Of a DNA stretch of 10,422 nt, positions 5,295 through 10,422 are shown piece after piece. The notes beneath the pieces are model-generated. The model searched no databases. It was not told where the DNA came from and worked only from the letters and a program-made list of their open reading frames with translations. Source of the stretch: CAXYVC01 sp964292295. GTDB taxonomy: Bacteria > Acidobacteriota > Holophagae > Holophagales > Holophagaceae. Position 1 is the stretch's first letter. Every line of letters starts with the position of its first letter. The position numbers and the translations under genes are program-made. Where the stretch lies: positions 1 to 10,422 of the forward strand of contig CAXYVC010000099.1 of the NCBI GenBank assembly GCA_964292295.1, read 5' to 3'.

Positions 5295-6682
5295 CAGAAG
5301 GTGCTCCCGCCGGCCCGGGCGCGGAGGTGGTTCCGCAGGCGCAGGGCGGCCAGGTTGAGGGAGACGACCACGAGCAGCAGCAGCAGGGCGGTCATGAAGA
5401 CCATGGGCTTGGCGGCCTCCGAGTTGGGGCTCTGGAAGCCCACGTCGTAGATGTGGAAGCCCAGGTGCATGAACTTCCGGTCCAGGTGCAGGAAGGGGAA
5501 CTGGCCGTCCAGCGGCATGGAGGGCGCCAGCTTCACCACGCCCGTGAGCATGAGGGGCGCCACCTCGCCCGCGCCCCGGGCCATGGCCAGGATCAGGCCC
5601 GTGAGGATCCCCGGCGCGGCGCCGGGCAGCACCACCTTGCGCAGGGTCTGCCACTTGGTGGCGCCGAGGGCCAGGCTGGCCTCCCGCTGGGAGCGGGGCA
5701 CCGCCGCCAGGGCCTCCTCCGTGGCCACGATCACCACGGGCACCGTGAGCAGGGCCAGGGTGAGGCTGGCCCAGAGGATGCCGCCCGTCCCGAAGGTGGG
5801 CGTGGGCAGGCGCTCCGCGAAGAAGAGGCGGTCGAGGCTGCCCCCCACGGCGTAGACGAAGAAGCCCAGGCCGAAGATGCCGAACACGATGGAGGGCACG
5901 CCCGCCAGGTTGTTCACGGCCACCCGCAGCAGGCGCACCATCCAGCCCTGGCGGGCGTACTCCCGCAGGTACAGGGCCGCCAGCACGCCCAAGGGCACCC
6001 CCGTCAGGCTCATGAGCAGCACCATCATCACGGTGCCGAAGAGGGCGGGGAAGATGCCGCCTTCGGTGTTGGATTCCCGCGGGTTTCCGGCCACGAACTC
6101 CCACAGGCGGGCGGCGTACACCCGCGCCTTGCCGATCACGCCGAGGCGGTTGGGCGCCACGAGGCGCACCAGCTCCGCGGCGGGAAGCTCCTTCAGCTGC
6201 CCCTCGGCGCTCTCCAGCACCAGGGTGCAGGCGGGATCGGGGGTCCGCGCCAGCAGCCGCTCCAGAGCCTCGGGGCCTGAGGCCAGGCACCGGCCGTCCC
6301 GGCGCAGCTCCCGCACGCGCCCCAGGAAGGCGCCGTATTCCTTCCGCTCCACCAGCACGGCGTCGGAGGGCCGCGTCTCGGCCTGGATGGCGGCAGCCTC
6401 GATCCAGCGGAAGTCCTGGCCGTAGAGGTCCCGGTTGCCCACCCGGAGCTGGACCTTGGCGGGGTTCTCCGCCGTGGCGGCCTCCCGGGCCTGGACCACG
6501 CCGAGGACCGGTCCCTCGGCCGTCTGCAGCTGCACGAGGGGGGAGGGCCAGAAGAAGCCCAGGCCCTTCCAGGCGATGAAGCCCACCAGGCCGCTGATCA
6601 TGAGCAGGGCGAAGGCCAGGGTGCCTCCGGTCAGCCACACGAAGGCGCTTCCGCGCCGCCACCAGGTCAGGAATCCGCCCAT
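5294..6682 (-). CDS. pstA: Phosphate ABC transporter permease PstA (large form)
   Basis: A 462-residue inner-membrane permease that forms the phosphate channel with PstC. A first membrane helix (about residues 18-42) is followed by a soluble, presumably periplasmic insert of about 165 residues (about 45-210), then the usual cluster of five helices. The EAA loop that docks PstB is TEEALAAVPRSQREASLALG with ATKWQTLRKVVLPGAAPGI (about 321-359). The segment FLHLDRKFMHLGFHIYDVGF (about 397-416) is typical of the large PstA proteins found, for example, in Pseudomonas and Vibrio. Ordinary PstA is about 280-300 residues. The ATG at 6682 overlaps the pstC stop by one base (TGATG), and the pstA stop overlaps the pstB start in the same way. 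Upstream there is only a weak GAGAG, consistent with translational coupling to pstC. Confidence 0.94.
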   Translation of the reverse strand: MGGFLTWWRRGSAFVWLTGGTLAFALLMISGLVGFIAWKGLGFFWPSPLVQLQTAEGPVLGVVQAREAATAENPAKVQLRVGNRDLYGQDFRWIEAAAIQAETRPSDAVLVERKEYGAFLGRVRELRRDGRCLASGPEALERLLARTPDPACTLVLESAEGQLKELPAAELVRLVAPNRLGVIGKARVYAARLWEFVAGNPRESNTEGGIFPALFGTVMMVLLMSLTGVPLGVLAALYLREYARQGWMVRLLRVAVNNLAGVPSIVFGIFGLGFFVYAVGGSLDRLFFAERLPTPTFGTGGILWASLTLALLTVPVVIVATEEALAAVPRSQREASLALGATKWQTLRKVVLPGAAPGILTGLILAMARGAGEVAPLMLTGVVKLAPSMPLDGQFPFLHLDRKFMHLGFHIYDVGFQSPNSEAAKPMVFMTALLLLLVVVSLNLAALRLRNHLRARAGGSTF

Positions 6683-8856
6683 CAGAGGCTCTCGTAGCGC
6701 TTGCGCAGGCGCTGGCGCACCAGCTCCGCGACGGTGTTGAGAAGGAAGGTCAGGGCGAAGAGCAGCAGTGCCGTGAGGAAGAGCACCCGGTAGAGCGTTC
6801 CGTGCACCGGGGCCTCGGGGGCCTCCACGGCGATGTTCGCCGCCAGGGTGCGCATGCCGTTGAAGGGGCTCCAGTCCAGGATGGGCGTGTTGCCCGTGGC
6901 CATGAGCACGATCATCGTCTCGCCGATGGCGCGGCCCAGGCCCACCATGGCGGCGCTGAAGATGCCCGGGCTCGCGGTGGGCAGCACCACCCGCCAGGCG
7001 GTCTGCCAGGGGCTCGCGCCGCAGGCCAGGCTGGCGCTCGTGAGGCTTCGCGGCACGGCGCTGAGGGCGTCCTCCGCGATGGTGAAGATGATGGGGATGA
7101 CCGCAAATCCCATGGCGAAGCCCACCACGAGGCTGTTCCGCTGGTCGTAGACCACGCCGTGGGACGCGTGGAGCCAGTGGCGGAGGTCCCCGCCGAAGCA
7201 GAGGCGCTCCAGTCCGGGCGCCAGCGCAAGGCTCAGCCCCAGGCCCAGGAAGAGGACGGGCACGGCCCACAGCACCTCCCGGCCCTGGATCCAGCGCTCC
7301 TTCCAGGGGCCCGGCAGGCGCGAGGCCAGGGGCATGCACGCCAGGGCCGCCAGCAGGATGCAGACGGGCGCCAGGGCCACCTGCAGGGCCGCCCGCTCGA
7401 AGAGGGGGGCCAGCACGAGGCCGGCGATGAAGCCGAGCACCACCGAGGGCAGGGCGGCCATGACCTCCACCGCGGGCTTGATGAGGCCCTTCAGGCGCGG
7501 CGTGGCGAAATGGCTGGTGTAGAGGGCGCCCAGCACCGCCAGGGGCAGGGCGAAGAGCAGGGCGTAGAGGGTGCCCTTCAGGGTTCCGAAGAGCAGGGGC
7601 ACGAGGCTCAGCTTGGCCTCCGCGTCGTCGCTGCCGCCCGTGCTCTGCCAGACCCATTCGGGGCGGGCGTAGCTCTCGTAGTGCACCCGGCCCAGGAGGG
7701 TGCCCGCGCTCACCTCCGCGTGGGGGGCCTCGAGGCGGAAACCCTGCATGCGGCCGGAGCCGTCCAGGGCCCACAGGGCATCGCCCCGAGCGGAGAGGGA
7801 TGCCTGGCGGACATCCTGGGCCTTCCGGGAGAGCAGGCGCTTTTCGCTGGTGAGGTGGTCCACGGCAAGGCCATCGGCGCTCCAGCTCAGGAAGCGCTTG
7901 TCCCGCAGGGTGCCCATGAAGCCGAGCACCGCGCCCGCCTGGTTCTGGAAGCGGTGGAAGAGCTGGAGCCGCGGGCCCTGTTCCGTGGCGAGCACCTGGA
8001 CGGCGGCGATGCGTCCCTTCGCGCCCCCCACCAGGAGGGAACCGTGCCCGAACGCAAAGCCCAGGGCGCTGACGGGCTCCCCGAAGGCCAGGCTGTGGAG
8101 GCAGTGCCCCTCGGATGTCACGTCCAGGAGGTGCAGGCGCCCCTCGCGCGTTCCGGCCAGAAGGAAGCGTCCATCGCCGCTCCAGCGCGCATCCGTGCAG
8201 GTCTCGCCCTCCGGAAGGGAAAGGGGGCGCCAGACGAGGGGCGGTGCCGGAGTGCCTTCGCGCTCCGCCCAGGCGAGGCTTCCCCGGACCCGTGCGGCGA
8301 TGCGGAGGCCGCCCTCGGCGTCCAGGCCGGAGGCGGGCGTTTCCCGCAGATCCAGCAGGGCCTCCACCCCGGACCCCGCGGGAAGGGGGGACTGCCAGTC
8401 GGCCCTGGCCTCCCAACGCGCGGGATCCTGCTCTCCCTGGGGCTTGAGCCAGCCCAGATGCCCGACGTGCAGGGCGCCATCCGCCCCGAGAAGCGCCACG
8501 CGTCCGGCCGGATCCACGGGGGCCACGGCGCGCCAGGGCAGGGCGGGCCCGCCGGTGGGCACCTCCAGGGGGGCTCCGTCCGGCAGGCGCCGGGCCTGCA
8601 CCCCCCGGACGGGATCCAGCGCCAGCAGGGCCCTGCCGTCCTCCTCCACCAGGAAGGCCCCCGTGGAGGCCGCGGGGACCGAACCGAATCCGGCGACGCG
8701 CGGCGAACGGAAGAGGGGGAAGGCCTCCCAGGCGATGAAGACCAGGATGCCGAGGACCGCGGCGAGGATGAGGAGGCCCCCGGAGGAGACCACCCAGGCC
8801 ATGAGGCGGTCCGTGCGCTGCACGCGCCGGAGGTGCTTTCCCTGCGGGGACGTCAT
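6682..8856 (-). CDS. pstC: Phosphate ABC transporter permease PstC with large periplasmic beta-propeller-like domain
   Basis: A 724-residue permease, against about 300-320 for standard PstC. One N-terminal membrane helix (about residues 20-44) precedes a soluble region of about 365 residues (about 48-412). That region is rich in repeated beta-hairpin phrases resembling WD40/propeller blades, such as RFLLAGTREGRLHLLDV, SLLVGGAKGRIAAVQV, FLSWSADGLAVDHL and ALWALDGSGRMQGFRL. The transport domain (about 415-724) has the membrane helices and the EAA loop AEDALSAVPRSLTSASLACG with ASPWQTAWRVVLPTASPG, which contacts PstB. It partners the large PstA encoded next to it. The soluble part is probably periplasmic, judging from topology, and might help receive PstS or sense ligands; this is inference. 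The ATG at 8856 lies 10 nt after the pstS stop without a strong ribosome-binding site. The pstC stop overlaps the pstA start. Confidence 0.94.
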   Translation of the reverse strand: MTSPQGKHLRRVQRTDRLMAWVVSSGGLLILAAVLGILVFIAWEAFPLFRSPRVAGFGSVPAASTGAFLVEEDGRALLALDPVRGVQARRLPDGAPLEVPTGGPALPWRAVAPVDPAGRVALLGADGALHVGHLGWLKPQGEQDPARWEARADWQSPLPAGSGVEALLDLRETPASGLDAEGGLRIAARVRGSLAWAEREGTPAPPLVWRPLSLPEGETCTDARWSGDGRFLLAGTREGRLHLLDVTSEGHCLHSLAFGEPVSALGFAFGHGSLLVGGAKGRIAAVQVLATEQGPRLQLFHRFQNQAGAVLGFMGTLRDKRFLSWSADGLAVDHLTSEKRLLSRKAQDVRQASLSARGDALWALDGSGRMQGFRLEAPHAEVSAGTLLGRVHYESYARPEWVWQSTGGSDDAEAKLSLVPLLFGTLKGTLYALLFALPLAVLGALYTSHFATPRLKGLIKPAVEVMAALPSVVLGFIAGLVLAPLFERAALQVALAPVCILLAALACMPLASRLPGPWKERWIQGREVLWAVPVLFLGLGLSLALAPGLERLCFGGDLRHWLHASHGVVYDQRNSLVVGFAMGFAVIPIIFTIAEDALSAVPRSLTSASLACGASPWQTAWRVVLPTASPGIFSAAMVGLGRAIGETMIVLMATGNTPILDWSPFNGMRTLAANIAVEAPEAPVHGTLYRVLFLTALLLFALTFLLNTVAELVRQRLRKRYESL

Positions 8857-8866
8857 GGGGCGGCGC

Positions 8867-9835
8867 TCAGTGCAGCTTGGCGGCTTCGCCCTGCTGCAGC
8901 TTCGCGGTCAGGGGGTAGTAGCCGTCCTTGATGACGATCTCCTGGCCCTGGCGGCTCAGCACGAAGGCCAGGGACTCCCGGGTGAGGGGATCCAGGGGCT
9001 TCTTCGGGTTCCTGTTCACGTAGATGTAGAGGTAGCGGGCCAGCGGGTACTTGCCCGAGAGGCAGTTCTCGTAGGTGGCTTCGAAGGCCTGGCCGTTGTA
9101 GCGCCCCTCGTCGGCGACGGGCACGGCGCGCACGTTGGAGGTGCGGTAGCCGATGCCGCTGTAGCCGATGGCGAAGCGGTCCGTGGCCACGCTCTGCACC
9201 ACGGAGGAGGAGCCGGGCTGCTCCTTCACGGTGTCCTTGAAGTCCCCCTTGAAGAGGGCGTGCTCCTTGAAGTAGCCGTAGGTGCCGCTGGCGCTGTTGC
9301 GGCCGTAGAGGCTGATGGGCCGGCCGGCCCAGGCGCCGTTCAGGCCCGCCTGGTCCCAGGTGCGGAGCTCCCTGCCGCCGCCCTTGCGGGTCTTGCTGAA
9401 GATGCCGTCCAGCTCCCGCAGGGTGAAGCTCTTCACGGGGTTGTCCCGGTGGACGAAGACGCCCAGGGAATCGATGGCCACCGCCACCTTGGTGGGCTTG
9501 TAGCCGTGGCGCTTCGCGAAGGCGTCGATCTCCTCGGCCTTCATCTCGCGGCTCATGGGCCCCAGCTGGCTGGTGCCGGAGATGAGCGCCGGGGGAGCCG
9601 TGCCGGATCCCTTGCCCTCCACCTGGATGCGCACGCCGGGGTACTGGCGGCCAAAGGCCTCCACCCAGAAGGTCATCAGGTTGTTCAGGCTGTCGCTCCC
9701 GACGCTGGTGAGGTTGCCGGAGATCCCGGCCGCCTTCCGGTAGGGGGCGATGCGGGCGTCCACCTTGAGGGCGGCCTGGGGGGCGGCGTCGAGGACCGCC
9801 GCGGCGGCCAGGAGAAGGGGAAGGGTGCGGTGCAT
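8867..9835 (-). CDS. pstS: Periplasmic phosphate-binding protein PstS
   Basis: A 322-residue substrate-binding protein that captures phosphate in the periplasm for PstC/PstA. An N-terminal hydrophobic stretch (LPLLLAAAAVL, residues 5-15) with small residues around 17-22 is a Sec-type signal peptide. There is no lipobox cysteine, so the mature protein is probably soluble. Phosphate-site motifs of the family are visible: VGSDSL (45-50), the glycine-rich GKGSGT (74-79), SREM (95-98) and GRNSASGTYGYFKE (178-191). GYSGIGY, further on, is also typical. The ATG at 9835 has GAGGAG 6 nt upstream. It is the first gene of the pst operon, with a Pho-box-like element 62 nt before the start codon. The 10-nt gap to pstC suggests a single transcript. 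A related molybdate or sulfate binder is unlikely, given the motifs and the pst context. Confidence 0.95.
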   Translation of the reverse strand: MHRTLPLLLAAAAVLDAAPQAALKVDARIAPYRKAAGISGNLTSVGSDSLNNLMTFWVEAFGRQYPGVRIQVEGKGSGTAPPALISGTSQLGPMSREMKAEEIDAFAKRHGYKPTKVAVAIDSLGVFVHRDNPVKSFTLRELDGIFSKTRKGGGRELRTWDQAGLNGAWAGRPISLYGRNSASGTYGYFKEHALFKGDFKDTVKEQPGSSSVVQSVATDRFAIGYSGIGYRTSNVRAVPVADEGRYNGQAFEATYENCLSGKYPLARYLYIYVNRNPKKPLDPLTRESLAFVLSRQGQEIVIKDGYYPLTAKLQQGEAAKLH

Positions 9836-9897
9836 GGAAGGCTCCTCTGCGACGGGATCAGCATCGCGACGGGACGTATCCCCCCTGAGACCGGCGC

Positions 9898-9915
9898 GTG
9901 AAATCCCCGTGACGC
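9898..9915 (-). promoter_or_regulatory. Candidate Pho box upstream of pstS
   Basis: On the minus strand this reads GCGTCACGGGGATTTCAC, that is GTCAC and TTCAC with an 11-bp period, the 7-4-7 layout of a PhoB site. The core GTCA of the first half and the T.TCAC of the second half match the Escherichia coli consensus. A degenerate third unit (GGTCTCA, 9887-9893) continues the 11-bp period. The element is 62 nt upstream of the pstS ATG. No good -10 hexamer is seen about 10 nt downstream; GATAC at 9876-9880 is the nearest weak candidate. PhoB encoded in the same operon is the expected regulator. Confidence 0.55.
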
Positions 9916-10024
9916 TTGCCCCTGTGCGCCCGGCCTGGGAGAATGAGCCCGTCCAGGTCCGGCAGGCCCGTTTCGCGCCGTCCTGGTTTCCGCACCACGG
10001 CGGTCCCCAGCCGGATCCCGTCTT

Positions 10025-10053
10025 TTTCCATCTCATTCCAAAATGCCCATACG
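10025..10053 (+). promoter_or_regulatory. Possible sigma70-type promoter for the RNase E/G gene
   Basis: TTTCCA (10025-10030; 4 of 6 with TTGACA) and CATACG (10048-10053; 3 of 6 with TATAAT) are separated by 17 bp. They lie in the only AT-rich patch of the 291-nt divergent intergenic region, about 70 nt before the TTG start. The matches are weak; the local AT-richness is the main argument. Confidence 0.25.
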
Positions 10054-10113
10054 GCCCCCCGGGGCCTGGCCCGAAGGCACCGACGCGTGGGTGAACGCGC
10101 GGCCTTCCCATCC

Positions 10114-10119
10114 AAGGAG
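10114..10119 (+). promoter_or_regulatory. Ribosome-binding site fixing the TTG start of the RNase E/G gene
   Basis: AAGGAG lies 7 nt upstream of the TTG at 10127. It is a near-perfect Shine-Dalgarno sequence and is the main reason for choosing the TTG over the in-frame ATG at 10142, which has no comparable site at the right distance. Confidence 0.75.
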
Positions 10120-10126
10120 TACGGAT

Positions 10127-10422
10127 TTGGCCAAGAAAGTGATGCTCGTCAATGCCACGGACCCGGAGGAGATCCGCGTGGCGACCCTGGTGGACGGGGT
10201 GCTCCTCGATTTCGACATCGAGTTCGTCCACAACGAGAAGATCAAGGGGAACATCTACCGCGCCAAGGTGGTGCGGGTGGACACCAGCCTCCAGGCCGCC
10301 TTCGTGAACTACGGCGCCTCGAAGAACGGGTTCCTGCCCATCGGCGAGCTGCCCCGGGACCTGGTGTGCCCCGACGGCCGCCCCGGCCGCATCCAGGACC
10401 TGCTGGGCCGCGGACAGGGGAT
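10127..10422 (+). CDS. rne: Ribonuclease E/G family endoribonuclease, N-terminus (cut by window edge)
   Basis: The first 98 residues of an Rne/Rng-family endoribonuclease are present, running off the right edge. The start reads (M)AKKVMLVNATDPEEIRVATL, matching the MLINAT..EE.RVA opening of RNase E. It continues into the S1-like RNA-binding region with KGNIYRAKVVRVDTSLQAAF and NYGASKNGFLPIGEL. The GFLP and early NAT motifs look more like RNase E than RNase G, but the two are hard to separate from the N-terminus alone. The enzyme makes single-strand cuts in mRNA and in rRNA precursors in the cytoplasm, usually as part of an RNA-degradation complex. The start codon is TTG, preceded by AAGGAG at 7 nt. 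It is transcribed divergently from the pst operon and has no evident functional tie to phosphate uptake. Confidence 0.88.
   Translation, partial: MAKKVMLVNATDPEEIRVATLVDGVLLDFDIEFVHNEKIKGNIYRAKVVRVDTSLQAAFVNYGASKNGFLPIGELPRDLVCPDGRPGRIQDLLGRGQG

Noticed and set aside
5297..8416. Extended pstA and pstB frames running far upstream into neighbouring genes
   Set aside because: The added protein is an out-of-frame reading of pstC or pstA with low-complexity composition. Conserved family starts and TGATG junctions define the real genes.
6802..8931. Long open frame on the plus strand opposite pstC (709 codons)
   Set aside because: The composition is dominated by Gly, Ala, His, Gln and Glu typical of antisense frames in GC-rich genes. 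No family motif is seen and it lies fully opposite a well-supported pstC.
7700..9901. Long open frame on the plus strand opposite pstC and pstS (733 codons)
   Set aside because: It is Arg/Ser/Pro-rich and then Ala/Val/Gly-rich with no recognisable domain, and it is antisense to two genes with clear motifs.
10053..10066. Palindrome GGCCCCCCGGGGCC as a terminator
   Set aside because: The loop would be only two bases, no T-run follows on either strand, and such strings are expected by chance in DNA this GC-rich.
9858..10115. 85-codon open frame on the minus strand between pstS and the RNase E gene
   Set aside because: No motif or convincing ribosome-binding site is seen, it is Arg/Gly-rich, and it spans the Pho-box candidate and leader of pstS.
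1..10422. CRISPR arrays, tRNA or rRNA genes, insertion sequences, phage genes
   Set aside because: No regularly spaced repeats, no cloverleaf or rRNA-like segments noticed, and no transposase or integrase motifs in any plausible frame. The window is filled by the transport and regulatory genes.

Overview
The window is a phosphate-acquisition locus from a high-GC Gram-negative bacterium. PstS has a Sec-type signal peptide with no lipobox, and PstC and PstA belong to the large form with extended periplasmic regions; both point to a cell with a periplasm. GC-rich third codon positions dominate throughout. The protein flavour would fit Acidobacteriota of the Holophagae type (Geothrix/Holophaga relatives), but that placement is a low-confidence inference and no marker gene is present to fix it.

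Layout: everything from position 1 to 9835 is on the minus strand, so it is transcribed from right to left. In that order the genes are pstS (9835-8867), pstC (8856-6682), pstA (6682-5294), pstB (5294-4434), phoU (4434-3760), phoB (3749-3039), a DUF47/PhoU-like gene (2952-2305), a Pit permease gene (2287-1280), a second DUF47 gene (1196-549) and a second Pit gene (541 to the left edge, cut). Divergent from pstS, on the plus strand, is the 5' end of an RNase E/G gene (TTG start at 10127, cut by the right edge). It was found by reading the frame directly from a strong ribosome-binding site.

How the genes work together: PstS captures phosphate in the periplasm, PstC/PstA form the channel and PstB drives it with ATP. 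PhoU and the response regulator PhoB couple transport to transcription. The two DUF47-Pit pairs encode ion-coupled, low-affinity phosphate (or metal-phosphate) permeases with their PhoU-like partners. Junctions pstC/pstA, pstA/pstB and pstB/phoU are all one-base TGATG overlaps. The phoB ribosome-binding site overlaps the phoU stop, so pstSCAB-phoU-phoB looks like one tightly coupled operon.

Two 18-bp direct-repeat elements with the 7-4-7 spacing of Pho boxes lie at 9898-9915 and 3019-3036. They sit 62 nt upstream of pstS and 66 nt upstream of the first DUF47 gene. The locus therefore probably has two PhoB-controlled units, high-affinity Pst and the duplicated DUF47-Pit modules, with PhoB encoded between them and no PhoR kinase in view. 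Nothing here looks like a wholly new system. The most unusual points are the back-to-back duplication of the DUF47-pit module inside the pst-phoU-phoB locus, its own Pho box, and the large beta-propeller-like periplasmic domain of PstC.
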